Positions 1 through 11,113 of a DNA stretch of 57,537 nucleotides are shown in pieces. Position 1 is the stretch's first letter. Each line of letters begins with the position of its first letter. The notes under the pieces were generated by a model, which saw only the letters and a list, made by a program, of their open reading frames with translations, was not told the origin of the DNA and made no database searches. The DNA is from Adiantum capillus-veneris (lineage: Eukaryota; Streptophyta; Polypodiopsida; Polypodiales; Pteridaceae), in the NCBI GenBank assembly GCA_014529385.2, contig JABFUD020000282.1, positions 1 to 57,537 of the forward strand, read 5' to 3'. Made by a program: the position numbers and the translations under genes.

Positions 1-1117
1 GGATATCTTGTTGTATGTGAATGAATATCTAGAATGTCAACATGTGAAGGTTGAACAAAAGAGGTTACCTGGTGAGTTAGAGCCTCTAAATGTTCCTGGT
101 AAAAAGTGGGAATCTATGTCAATGGATCTCATCACCACATTACCTACAACTAGAGGAAATTGTGACACTATTTTTGTTGTGGTTGATAGATTGACAAAAA
201 TGACACATTTTTTTTCCAATGAAGAAGACAGATACTGCCTTGCATGTTGCTAAATGATTTGTCAAGGAGTTTTTTCGATTGCATGGTATGCCCAAAAACA
301 TTGTGTCTGATCGTGATTCTAGATTTACCTCAAACTTTTGGAAGGCTACTTTCCAGACCATAGGAACAGAACTAAGAATGCGTACTGCTTTCTATCCTCA
401 AACAAATGGGGAATCTGAACGCGTACATTGGGTGTTAGAAGACATGCTTATGATGTATGTGAGTGAGAGGCAAGCAAATTGGATGGACTACTTACCTTTG
501 GTTGAATTTACTTATAATAGTTCTTGACATGCGTCTATTCAAATGACACTTTTTGAAGCTATGTATAGTTATAATTGCTCAACTCCCTTAAAATATTTAG
601 ACCCTGAAAACAAAGTAGAAGTCTCAAGGAAAACTCTTGAGAAAATGGACCTAGAGCTTTCCAAGATTAGACGTCACATTAAGGAAGCCCCAAAAAAAAA
701 TAAGTGTATTATGAGAGGCATAGGAGGCCATTGACCTTTCACGTAGGAGATCTGGTTTTCTTAAAGGTTGTTCCCAATCGTACTAATCTGATTCTTGGTA
801 AGGATAGGCATTTGTCTCCGAAGTTTACTGGTCCTTTTAAGGTGTTGAAGAGGGTTGGGTCTCTTGCTTATAAACTTGAATCTCTTGGGCATGTGAAATT
901 TCATTCTATTTTCCATGTAAGTTTGTTGAGGAAGAATGTGGCTAACCCTCATCATGTTTTGCAAGAGAGATATGTTCTTCGAGATGATGGATCATTGAAA
1001 ATAGAACCAGAAACAATTATTGATCGTAGAGTTAGACAGCCTAGTAGTAGAACTCTTGTTGATGTTTTGGTTAATTGGGATATGTATCCCGTAGAAGATG
1101 ACTCCTGGGTAGTTTAA
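1..1117 (+). pseudogene. Old Ty3/gypsy chromodomain-type integrase remnant
   Basis: This is the 3' half of a gypsy pol gene, cut by the window start. The pieces run in several frames: 8-253 is the integrase zinc-region tail plus the start of the catalytic core (WESMSMDLITTLPTTRG), 279-527 is the rest of the core (IVSDRDSRF, then a glutamate in the SERV motif), and 704-1117 is the C-terminal part with GPFKVLKRVGSLAYKLE and a chromodomain-like tail ending YPVEDDSWVV. Frameshifts near 240 and 700 and a stop at 525 break it. The protein is clearly related to the younger gypsy copies at 35-50 kb but much more diverged. Assignment to gypsy integrase is firm; the exact chromovirus lineage is not determined. 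Confidence 0.88.
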
Positions 1118-1159
1118 TGTTTTGCATGCTCAAGCTTTGAGGATAGAGTTAATTTTGAC

Positions 1160-1169
1160 AAGGGGAGAA
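1160..1169 (+). other. Polypurine tract of the old gypsy element
   Basis: The purine run AAGGGGAGAA directly precedes the TGTAATA start of the LTR. It matches the tract in front of the 3' LTR of the younger family member at 45480-45492, and it fixes the 5' edge of this LTR. Confidence 0.75.
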
Positions 1170-2505
1170 TGTAATAAGACTTATTTTGCAAAGTTTTGAT
1201 ATATATATATATATATATATTTTGGAGCACATTTTGTTCATTTCAACGTTTTTCCACAGTCTAGGACTTTATTCTAATTGTTTCCGTGAAGTTTCAAATT
1301 TTGATCCGGGACACCTCTCGGGAGCTAGTTTTGAGTGTGCTGAGGTCAAAATTTGGAAAAGTTTTGTATGTAGGAATTGTAGTCCTAAATATAAGGAAAA
1401 ATGTTGCTTCTTGGAGTTTTTCTAGATTCCTTCATTTTGATGCTCGTTTCAGCCTGTAGATTAAGGATAAAGTGAGAAAATGATGTTTTACATTAGTACG
1501 GTAGAAACTGGTGACTTGAAGGTAAATTTTTGGCCAAACTGAGCAAGATATGGATTTTTTGCATCACACAATTGTCAAAGATCTCAACAAGACGAACATA
1601 TTCATATGAGACGGCCCCAGGAAAACTCTGAATTGTTTGGGAGTTACAGTTCGCTGAAAACGGTTCACATGTGTGAAATGTGTTTTTGTGGTTCTTATGC
1701 ATTTGTGTGTAGGACACCTCTTTTAGACCCTATTTTTGGGTGGCTTTACTAAATACTGGAGAGAGGTAACACTTTTTCGTGTAGAAGGCAGCCCCATACT
1801 CAGAAGGAAGTTATTCTACTATGATGGCACCTTGAGATTGTGATTGTGCATGAGAGTGAGAGTGTGATTGAGAATGAGAGTTAGAGTGCGATTGGGATTG
1901 AGAACTGTGCACAAGATTGAGAGTGCGATAGCTCGGGGCTGTTCGGGCGGTTTCACACGAGCTACGCTCTCATTAGGTGAAATTTGGACTCACAAAGGGG
2001 CCCTTTAAGGAGTTACCTCTCTCTACCAAAACGGGTGCATGGATAAATTTTTGCAAACAAACTCCAAAGTTGGCGGAGGTTTGTCAGTTAGAATTTCCTC
2101 TTCAAGCTCTATCTACTGTTATATAGCACGCCATGAGATTCCTCATATTTTAGACGATTCTTGTTTTGATTCACCTATGATGTGACAACTGTCGAAATCT
2201 AAGTGAATCAAAAAAAGAATCTTGTGAAATATGAGGAATCTCATGGCGTGCTATATTTCAGTAGATAGAGCTTGAAGAGGACATTCTAACTGTCAAACCT
2301 GAGTCAACTTTGGAGTTTGTTTGCAAAAATTTATCCATGCGCCCGTTTTGGTAGAGAGAGGTAAAGTCAAACTGCTTAAAGGGCTCCTTTGTGAGTCCAA
2401 ATTTCACCTAATGTCTTGTACCCATGAATTTACATCAATACAGATCTCTAATTTCGTGCGTCTACTCTATGTACTTTGCAATTTCTGTTATTCAGTTTGT
2501 TGGGC
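1170..2505 (+). repeat. Diverged gypsy 3' LTR interrupted by a hairpin element
   Basis: The LTR starts TGTAATAAGACTTA, close to TGTAATAGGACTAATA of the young family. It contains a decayed GAGTGA/GAGTGC hexamer stretch (about 1850-1930) and a GCTCGGGGCTGTTCGGG block matching the promoter-proximal block of the young LTRs. After the insertion at 1971-2413, similarity resumes (ATCAATACAGATCTC, then CTGTTATTCAGTTT, compare CTATTATTCGGTTC in young LTRs). The right edge near 2505 is approximate because the terminal CA is not recognisable. Without the insertion the LTR is about 0.9 kb. A (TA)n tract lies at 1199-1220. Confidence 0.7.
1971..2413. mobile_element. Hairpin MITE-like element, copy 1
   Basis: This is a 443-bp non-coding element whose two halves are inverted copies of each other. 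It starts CATTAGGTGAAATTTGG and ends CCAAATTTCACCTAATG. The arms continue inward for about 190 bp to the block TATAGCACGCCATGAGATTC and its complement, leaving a small central loop. A possible 3-bp target duplication TCT flanks it, but three bases are weak evidence. It sits in the U3 part of the old gypsy LTR. A relative lies at 10046-10497 and a half copy at about 4075. The superfamily is unresolved. Confidence 0.8.
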
Positions 2506-2904
2506 TCCCGCGTCTCGTCACACAAGAAGATACCCTGCTCACGGATATTATCCAGTCACGTACGTGATCTTAATTATACCCGGTTATATATTATAACGTT
2601 AGTGATATTCAAAGCTTATTAGTGATTTCCCATTGTATTTCATTATTTTGATACAATTATAGTATTCATATCCTATCCAAAGGACATTAGAAACCACAAT
2701 CACTAATTACATTCTATTATTGCAAGCTTTTATGCTTAAAATGGATATAAACTCCAAGTATCATTCTGCAATAATGAGATGTAATTATCCATATAGCAAG
2801 GGGTATCGTCCTTCAAGGAGTTTTGAGAAACATTTTCTACATGAGGGAATTATATCCATTGCAGTGGATATAAGAACCACGTACTATAAACTATACACAA
2901 TATA
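2506..2904. other. AT-rich spacer, no recognised feature
   Basis: I see no coding similarity, RNA gene or terminal repeats in this stretch. It separates the old gypsy LTR from the copia remnant and may be the decayed upstream part of that copia element. Confidence 0.4.
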
Positions 2905-2914
2905 TGTATGTATG

Positions 2915-2959
<45 letters not shown>

Positions 2960-3313
2960 CATATCGTGTAATAATGGATATTATGTTGGAACCATATATA
3001 TTCCAGGTAAAGAAGACCTTGTTGCTCAACTCCATATGCACTATATGGTCTCAAACAAGCTTCTTGAGCCTGGTGTACAAAATTTGATCTTTTTCTCACC
3101 TGTAAAGGATTCATCTCTTGCTCTATATATATATATATATAATTCATATCGTGTAATAGTGGATATTATGTTGGAACCATATATATTCCAGGTAAAGAAG
3201 ACCTTGTTGCTCAACTCCATAGGCACTATATGGTCTCAAACAAGCTTCATGAGCCTGGTGTACAAAATTTGATCTTTTTCTCACCTGTAAAGGATTCATC
3301 TCTTGCTCTTCAT
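2905..3313 (+). repeat. ~185-bp tandem duplication with TA tracts inside a copia RT remnant
   Basis: Two nearly identical units start with AATTCATATCGTGTAATA at 2956 and 3141, an offset of 185 bp. Each is preceded by a (TA)n tract (about 2920-2955 and 3124-3140) and each contains the same reverse-transcriptase stretch CTATATGGTCTCAAACAAGC. They differ by a few substitutions. The TA tracts at both unit starts suggest slippage or recombination between simple repeats. Confidence 0.85.
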
Positions 3314-4020
3314 ACCCCAACTTATACATAAAGCACGAAGGTAGCAGTTTTGTGATTCTTGATCTTTATGTGGATGCTACAATCCTTGTTTCCAATGATT
3401 TGGGATTTCTTCAGCAAGTGAAAAAGTTATTGTCTTCTACATTTGATACGGTGGATTTGGGAGATATTCACTCGTGTCTTGGCATTCATATTCAAAGGAA
3501 CTACACAAAAGGTATTTTATTCTTTCGACAGTCAAAGTTTATTGCAGATACTATTCAAAAATTTGGTATGGAATCAACACATTTGACCAACACACCTTGT
3601 CTTTTGAGTTCTACAAAGAACACTTCTGACAGTGGTGGCAGTGAACTTGTCACAAATCAACCTTATGCTAACTTGATTAGATGTCTTCAGTTTGTTGGTA
3701 TGAACACTCGCCTATATATTTTCTTTGTTGCTAATTATCTTGGACAACATCTTGTACATCCTTTTCTTAAGCATTGGTATGTAGCAAAGCGTGTATTGAA
3801 ATACTTAAAATACACTACAGATTTAGGTTTGGTCTATCAACAACAAATTGACATCGGATTCTATGCAGTCTCTTTCTCTTTTGGGTTACACTGATTCAGA
3901 CTAGGCAAGCTCACATTTATCTATGCGATCTACTAGTGGAGATTGCTTCTTTATAAGTGTTTGTTGAGTTCTAAGAAATTTATGACATTTTTTTCAATCA
4001 ATTAGTTTTTGTTACCATTA
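2956..4020 (+). pseudogene. Ty1/copia reverse transcriptase-RNase H remnant
   Basis: The conserved copia RT stretch LYGLKQAS is present twice through the tandem duplication, followed in both units by a TGA stop. The open part 3352-3894 covers the second half of RT, where the catalytic box reads LYVDATIL, so the second aspartate of YVDD is lost. It then covers the LGDIHSCLGI region and the RT-RNase H connection (AKRVLKYLK). RNase H follows out of frame at about 3895-4020 with an RSTSGDCF stretch. No LTRs or gag were found nearby, so this is a truncated dead copy, unrelated to the complete copia element at 30-55 kb. Confidence 0.85.
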
Positions 4021-4074
4021 TAGGAATCCAAAATCACCTTTTTCTAGATCTATATGCAAGCAATGTCTGATACA

Positions 4075-4246
4075 TGCATGCTATATATTAATAGATAGCA
4101 TTTAAAGAGTAGATTCTAAGTATCCAAACTAAGACAAATTTGGATCTTATTTGTAGAAAATTTACCGGTCCTCACTTTTTGGAAGCTATGCCACATCAAC
4201 AATTTCTTACAAGTTCCTAAAATGAGCTCAAAACTTCCCTAACGGT
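4075..4246. mobile_element. Degenerate half of the hairpin MITE-like family
   Basis: The stretch GCATGCTATATATTAATAGA, then AAAGAGTAGATTCTAA and TTTGTAGAAAATTTA, follows in the same order the right arm of the element at 10046-10497. It ends near TCCCTAACG, comparable to TCCCTAATG. No matching left arm is visible, so the copy is one-armed or heavily decayed. Edges are approximate. Confidence 0.5.
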
Positions 4247-5289
4247 GACTTGTGAGAAAAAATGGGCAGATTGGGATCCACCATAAAATTTATATCTGAT
4301 TGATGGTATCTCTAAAAATTATGTAAAACATAGAGGTGAATATTCAGCTCATGGGCTAAATTATGTTTGTTGGTCACTTCTTCAAATTCTAAGCGAAGTA
4401 CCACCAGAAATCTCACCAAAACGCCTATTTTTTATGCTTGCAAAGGTCTTTTAGTGGCCCCTTCCTTTGTTGAATTTGCACAATGCATCCAAGAGGTAGC
4501 CCCTCCTTTTTCATATCATGATACAAAGCATCCAGGCTATCTTTACACATGCATGGAGGATTATTGGTGAACAAAGAAATATATACATGGTGGGACTAGT
4601 GTATGGACTATTCATGGGCTTTAGCTCAATGAGCACATGGTGTTAAAATAATGAGTACATAATGAAAAAATGTGGAAGAATTATGAATATAAAAAAGATA
4701 TTGGAATAATATGATATGGACCCTCTTTTGTATTATTTTGGGTGAAAGAGGAAAAGTATGCAAGTAAATGAAAATTATATAATAAAAGTGACTAAGGGAG
4801 TAGGAGCCAAATTTTTCGTTTTCACAAGGGTAAGGATAAAAATGTGGAGGTGATTTGTATATAAGAAATAAATATTTATGAGATTACAGAATGTATACAT
4901 TGGCAACAAAAATATACTTATGGTGCAAGAGGATAAAAGAAGGTATACATAGCCTAATAAAACAGACACCTAGGAATAAATATTTAAATAAAATATCAAA
5001 ATAATCATTAATAATCCCTATATTTAGGCCCTATATACAATAGAATATTCACTCCAAAGAGGCTATAATATACTTTTCTTTTTTGGGCTCAACTAGCCCA
5101 GTGACTAGCTCATTGAGGGTTTTAAGGATATATGGGGAAAGTCTCGTAACTCACACACGCCTATGTAGAGTGAAAGGGTGAGGATAACCAGAGTTTTGAG
5201 TGATTGTATAGGGTGAGGTATCTCACTATGGAAATTTTGAATAGCCAAAAAATGGCTATCATTAGCCCTTCCTCAGGATGATGGTATAT
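4247..5289. other. AT-rich stretch, no gene seen
   Basis: There is no supported coding region or RNA gene. It lies just beyond the 3' end of the minus-strand Tat-like element and could contain that element's decayed 3' LTR, but I could not pair it with a second LTR. Confidence 0.35.
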
Positions 5290-6500
5290 TCATGTACCAT
5301 CATAAAGCATCTTTTCCAAAGAGAGTGCTTCTGAGTCCTTGACAAGATTTTCATTGTTTGGCCCCTTGGCATTTTGGCTTGACTTACACTCATGCTTCAT
5401 GCAATAAAAGTTACATGAGATAGTTGCCTTTTGACAGATATTTGGTAGAAGGCGACCATTTACCATCTTAGGATGCTCCTTGCAATTTAAATCCATGAGC
5501 TGATAATAACTTGAATTAAATGATTTTTTGACCACATATGGACCTTGTAATGTGGTGTTGAATTTGGATTTAAACCTATTGTCAAGTCAATTGTCATACC
5601 TTAACACCAGCCCACCTTCCTTGATGCCTTTGTCCTTCGGTTTCTTGTGAAGGTTCTCCTTTTCTTGTATAGATTTTCTCTTGTAGCACACATAAGACGA
5701 TTCTCTCTTCCACTCAAGCTCCACTAATATAAGAAGTTGATCCATCCATGCTTCTTGGTCATCTTGTGCCCCTTTGCTATGAAGCCGTATTGTTGGGATG
5801 CTGAGCTCGATAGGCTACAAAGCCTCTTGACCATAAACCAAGTAAAATGGTGTGAACTCTATGGCTTCCCTATATGTGGTTCGATACGCCCACAAGGCAC
5901 CATCCAAGAAGTCATCCCATAACTTTGTCTTGTTTTGCACCATCTTCCTAATGATGCCTGCAATGACACCATTAGCCTTCTCCACCAAACCATTTGACTG
6001 TGGATAGTAGGGTGTGCTATGACGATGTAGAATGTGAAGCTCTTTACAAACTTCTGTGACTAAACCCTTCCATAACCCTGGACCATTATTAGAAACAATC
6101 TCCAAAGGTGTGCCAAATCTACAACAAATATTAGTGTAGATAAACATGCTTACTAATTTTCCATTTACCCTTTTTATATTTTGAGCCTCTATCCACCTAG
6201 TCATGTAATCTACGGCCACTAGAATGTAGAGTTTACCATTTTTTGTTCTAGGCATAGGACCCATAGCATCAATGCCCCACTTTTCAAAGGGTCCATTTGC
6301 AAGCATGATCTGCGTTGGACCATGGACCAATCTTATATTTCTATTTACCTGATAGTTTTGACAACTTTTACACCAATGTTGGACATCCACATGTAGGCTT
6401 GGCCAAACATACCCCACAAGAGAAATCTTCTTCACAGAGTTAACTCTTGGGAAAAATCACCACCACATGCTTCCTTATGCAAACCTTTTAGAATGGCTAG
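5290..6500 (-). pseudogene. Tat-like gypsy integrase
   Basis: The open part 6435-5815 starts in the zinc-binding region (HWCKSCQNYQ) and runs into the catalytic core: FEKWGIDAMGPMP carries the first Asp, the second catalytic position is in VSNNGP, and the Glu is in GLVEKANG. The usual SDNGP reads SNNGP here, so a catalytic Asp is replaced by Asn. The core ends with the TPFYLVYGQEAL block and the decayed C-terminal part continues to about 5290. It is last in the minus-strand order gag-protease-RT-RNase H-RNase H-integrase. Stops and frameshifts outside the open part mark it as dead. Confidence 0.87.
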
Positions 6501-6619
6501 AATTTCCTTGATAGTTGGTACTCTTCTACACACTTGATCCTTCCCTCTTTGATACAGTGAGCCTTCTAGGAAGAGATAGATACTTTCATGAGTCTCCTCT
6601 TTTGATCTTTTGTGAAATA

Positions 6620-7440
6620 TTATGGAAACTCACCCTCCAAAATATAGCCAATGACTCCAATCCCTGGTATCTCAATTGCTTGACAGTTGTGCAGCATGAT
6701 GACCCACACTTCTTTCTCAACACCTGTAATTCCTTGTTGTGCAAGTAAATCTGCATCTTCATTTTGTTTCCTAGTAATATGATATAGTTTCACTTCTTCA
6801 AACTGATTAAGCAACCTACAAATGGCATTCTTGCATGCCCAAATGTTTAATCTGCTTCACAATGAGAAGTGCATCCCCCTTTACCGCGAGACATTGTATA
6901 CCTTGGTCAATGCACATCTTTAAACCATGAAGTAGTGTGTCATATTTTTCTTCATTGTTGCTAGTTGAACCTGGTAGATTGACCTTCTCTTTCATGACCA
7001 CATCTTCACTTGGGTTGAGCAATACTAGCCCTCCCCCTGCTTTTCCTGTGGCTCATCAAAAATCTCCATCAAAGAACAAGGTAAAAGAATTAGGAATACT
7101 TCTTGGTGGTGGCAACGGTAGGGTCTTTACTTTAGGCACCTTAATCTCCTTCTCATGTACCCTATAAGTGAGAACCCTTGCCAATTGTGCACGCACACTA
7201 TCTTCTACCTTGAAAGAGTGCCGAAACTCTTGCAACTCCATAATCCACTTTGAGATGCTAATACTAAGATTCATTTGAGATGACACCCAAGGGAATAAGT
7301 TTTTTACAGTGAGAATTACAAAAGTTTTTGGTAGCAAGTAAGATCTAAACTTTCTCACCGCAAACATGAGAGAAAGAATCATGAGTTCTACCTCTGTGTA
7401 GCCTCTCTCCAAGGCATTCATGACCCTACTAGAAAAGTAG
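6620..7440 (-). pseudogene. Two consecutive RNase H domains of the Tat-like element
   Basis: The first domain (about 7421-7170) shows the gypsy RNase H pattern: ERGYTEVELMILSLMFAVRKF, then FVILTVKNLF, then SKWIMELQEF. A second, plant-type RNase H follows, with FFDGDF at about 7060, NNEEKYDTLLHGLKMCI near 6950, VKGDALLIVKQI near 6860 and ITRKQNEDADLLAQQG near 6740. Two RNase H domains between RT and integrase are characteristic of the Tat/Ogre lineage of plant gypsy elements (established knowledge). Stops separate the pieces. Confidence 0.82.
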
Positions 7441-7599
7441 ATGGGTCACATCCTGGTACTATAGGGATCTTGTTATAGCAAAACTGCACCAATTGTTTCT
7501 TTCCTAGCACTAGAGCTAACAGAGAATGTGTACTCCCAACAAGGAGGCATCAATGTTGGTAGCTCTGAAAAAATGAATTTAATGTTACAAAGGTACTCC

Positions 7600-8330
7600 T
7601 CAAGCTCATCAGACCATATAAATTATAATTGTTGTGTCAAATTTTGCAAAGGATATAGCAAATCCGAAGCTAAGTGAATGAAGTGTGACATATACTTCAC
7701 CTTTTGAATTAATGAGATGACCTCTTTGAGATTCTTGGGTGATGGGATCTCAATAAGAGCCTTTTCCTTTGAAGTACCCACCTCAATGCCTTTATAGGAA
7801 ACCATGTGACAGAGAAAGATCACTTCATCCTCACCTATGTGACATCTATTTGGATTGAAATCACCTCCCATATGTTGTAAAGCTTTTTTAAACCTTCTTC
7901 TACCTTCTTGTAGGTGCAATGATTTGAGTTATATATGTAAAAATCATCAATAAAACCCTAGTGGACTCTCCAAAGAATGCTTGAAACACCATGTTCATGA
8001 AGTGTTGGAAAGTTGCAGGAGCATTTGTCAGGCCAAATGGCATGACTTTGAAAGCATAACAACCCCAAGGAGTGATGAAGGTTGTTTTCAACCGATCCTC
8101 CAAGGCGATGCCTATTTGAAATTAGCTTGAGTAGCCATCACACACAGTGTACTTCTCATGACCAACTACCTCATTTAGTATGTCATCCTGAAATGGGAGA
8201 GAAAAGTGACCTCTTTTTGTTGCCGCATTCAGTGGATGGTAATCTCCACACACCCTCCACTTTCCGTTCTTCTTGGGAGTGACAACAATGGGAGAGACAC
8301 ACTCTAAATTCTCCACTGGATAAATGAAAC
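7600..8330 (-). pseudogene. Tat-like gypsy reverse transcriptase
   Basis: The open part 8316-8122 contains SPIVVTPKKNGKWRVCGDY, the typical gypsy RT fingers region. After a stop, 8103-7900 contains [20 protein letters not shown], the palm. The expected YxDD box after it is scrambled. The piece 7919-7623 covers the thumb and connection (FNPNRCHIGEDEVIFLCHMV). The order and spacing to the RNase H domains at 7440-6620 are normal. This is an inactive RT. Confidence 0.85.
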
Positions 8331-8836
8331 CTACTGCTGCTAGAAACTTTCTTACCCCCTTGAGTAAAGCCTGCTCCTTGATAATTCCTAGCCTTGTAGC
8401 TTCTGAGCCTTAGGTGTGGCCTCTGGCTTTAACTCAATCTTGTATTCTTTAGCAAAAAGCCTAAGAAACTTCCTTAGCACACATTTGAACTACTCTCTTT
8501 CATCCTTTGTAAGTGTTGTAGACAACGTACCCTCTAACATTCCTTCATCTTGCACACCTTGGTTCTCATGAGGACCCATCTCTTCCAAACCTGGGAAGAG
8601 GTCTCTTGGTTGGTTGGCTTAAACCTTACCCCCATGACTTCGATGGAAGACTCCTCTTCACTAATGCTACCACTACTTTCTTCTTTTAAAGTGCTATCGG
8701 TCTAGTCTTCTTCCGTATCACTTTGAGATGATACTTCATGAAGCTCCTCTTGGCGTTGCTCCTTCATGTCAAAGACCACCTTCTTATGATTTTCATTCCT
8801 GCAAATTAATTTTCCACTCTCCCAATCCTGCAAAGC

Positions 8837-9536
8837 TCACATTTTCATTAGCCGTGGTCTTCCTAGGATAAATGGATAACCATTTTCTTTGGTAGACATA
8901 ACATAGAAATCCACTGCATTCTTAATGCCAAAGGCCTCCACGAAAACATTTTTACAAATGCTTACGCACATAGCCTTGCTATTGTTTTCTATTTTTACTT
9001 TTATTTCAGATGTCTCATGGATGTGCATGCCTACTCTCTGCATGAGTCCTTCTCTCAAGATGAAAATCTCTACACCCCCATTCACTACACCTTTCCTAAC
9101 TAACCTTCCTTTGATGTAACAGTCCAGCACCGGTGTAATGTCCTCATTCATTTCAGCTTGTGAATTTTTTCACAACAAGCACACTCTCTTTTACCTTTCT
9201 TCTAGTGCTAACTACCTTTGTTAAATCCCTCCTAACTTGTGGACATAATGCAATAAATTGAGGCCATGAGATGTCAGGGCCCTTACCTCTCATGTCTTCC
9301 AATAGGTTGTATGGAGCCTTACCATGTCCAAGAGAAAAGTCTTGGAGATTGATACAACATTGAGTACTCTTGGCTTCTTTGGTCTCTTTTGCTTTCTTTT
9401 CTCGTCCATGGTCACTTTGTGACGTGACTCCTTCTTTCTCCTTACCTTTTCCACGACCACGCTTAATGCCATTTAATTCCATGTCAACCTCATTTGAGTT
9501 TTTCACCTCTACAACATGCACATTTGGATCTGGCAA
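8837..9536 (-). pseudogene. Tat-like gag C-terminus and aspartic protease
   Basis: The piece 9536-9153 is rich in Lys and Glu (KRGRGKGKEKEGV) and looks like a gag-protease linker. The piece 9151-8837 has a retropepsin-like arrangement: VLDCYIKGRLVRKGVVNGGV, then about 45 residues on AFGIKNAVDFYV, then YPFILGRPRL, which matches the conserved ILGRPWL box of plant gypsy proteases. The catalytic DGG/DSG triad reads NGG here, so the active-site Asp is gone. I see nothing recognisable between 8330 and 8837. Confidence 0.72.
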
Positions 9537-9762
9537 AGGTGGAACTAATTCTACCCCTCATGGAGGTGGTCTTGATCCATTTGGCCTTTGTAGAAGCCGT
9601 GGTTGTTGATTAGTTCCTTCACGTGCATTCATAACTGGATAATTCAAGTCGGGTCTCGTTGGTTCCGTGGCCTCGCTCCCCACGGGGACAAGGACAATTA
9701 TACATCCCATGTCCAGATTCTCTACAATTCCAATATTGCAAAAGTTGCCTAGGTCGTGGCTC

Positions 9763-10919
9763 TCACTCCTTTGCTTTCTTTGTTTGTCCCTTGGGACCTA
9801 CAACTTGTGCAAGATGAATTGACAAGCTGTTTAAGGATTCATTTAGCTTTTCAATCACCTCAGATGTTACCTGAGGAATATCTCTAGATATTGATGTTTG
9901 CAATTTTCCCTTGGGTCTAGGACCCTCTATTAGAACCTCTCCACTTAGGCATTTAAGTTTTTGATACTTCTCAATAGCCCTAGTTTCAGTTGCATCAAAG
10001 GTAGCAGGTGCATGTGCCTCCACCTTTACCTTAAGATCAGGAAAGCATTAGGGAAAATTTGGACTCATAAAGGGGCCTTATAAGGAGTTTGACTCCCTCT
10101 CTCATGTCCAAAACGGACGTGTAGAAAACTTTTTTCAAATTAACTCTAAACTTGGAGGAGATTTGGCAGTTAGAATCTACTCTTCAAGCTCTTTCTATTG
10201 ATATATAGCACGCCACAAGATTCCTCATATTTTGAAAGATATTATTTTTTATTCTCTAGATTTTAGACGGAGCTATCACATCACAAGAGAATAAAAAATA
10301 GAATCTTTTAAAATATGAGGAATCTTGTGGCGTGCTATATATCAATAAAAAGAGCTTGAAGAGTAGATTATAACTGTCAAATCTTCCACAAGTTTAGAGT
10401 TGATTTGCAAAAAAATTACTGCACACACGTTTTGGACATGAGAGAGGAAGTCAAACTCCTTATAAGGACCCTTTGTGAGTCCAAATTTTCCCTAATGAGT
10501 CCGACTATGAACCTCTCCTTTAGAAATCTTGCACAATCACCACGGCTAGTAGCAGTTCGTATCCATAGAGCCCAAAGACATACAAACTCTTGCTTGTACA
10601 AGTAGTAGTCATCTAAGTCTTTTTTCTTATGAGAAACAATGTCTTGCCATAGTTTTTGAGTATTTTGGGAATCAGAGAAGTATTTCTTGAAACGATTCAC
10701 AACTTCCATGTAATTCCCCTTAACTTCCTTAAGCAAAGAGTCAAACCAAGTGCTAGCATCTTTCCTAAGGACCACCTCAAACATTTCTACATGTTCCTGA
10801 CTAGTTACTATCCATTTGATACGGCAAGACATCTTGAAATTTGCTAAAAATAATTTTGCATCCTCTCCAGGCTCTCCAAAGAAAAGAGGATATTGGTACA
10901 TTTGGCATTGACTTTCCAT
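9763..10919 (-). pseudogene. Tat-like gag, split by a hairpin element
   Basis: The first half (10919-~10498) has the retrotransposon gag pattern: YPLFFGEPGEDAKLFLANF, then DASTWFDSLL, NRFKKYFSD and KKDLDDYYLYKQEF. The second half (~10045-9763) begins PDLKVKVEAHAPATF. The 452-bp hairpin element 10046-10497 lies exactly between them, and the two halves are in the same frame once it is excised. Upstream residues continue in another frame to about 10989. No zinc knuckle is recognisable. Confidence 0.8.
10046..10497. mobile_element. Hairpin MITE-like element, copy 2
   Basis: This 452-bp element starts CATTAGGGAAAATTTGGACT and ends AGTCCAAATTTTCCCTAATG. The long inverted arms share sequence and order with the element at 1971-2413 (TATAGCACGCCACAAGATTC block at the inner end of the arms). 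The loop holds AT-rich sequence around 10230-10300. It inserted in the gag gene of the Tat-like element. No target duplication of more than 2 bp is visible. It has no coding capacity, so any mobility would depend on a transposase elsewhere. Confidence 0.85.
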
Positions 10920-11113
10920 TATTATGAAAGATTACAACACGAGTTACAACAAGGGATACAATAAGAGATTTAGAACCACTTGTTTGCAAATGAACAAGTA
11001 AGAAAGTACCACTCTATGTTTTCTTCTTCAGCTATCCAAGCTTCAACGAGGTCTTGATTTATTTGATCGAAACAAAAAGGTAGACTATTGATGATCTCTA
11101 AGAAGGGTTGAAA

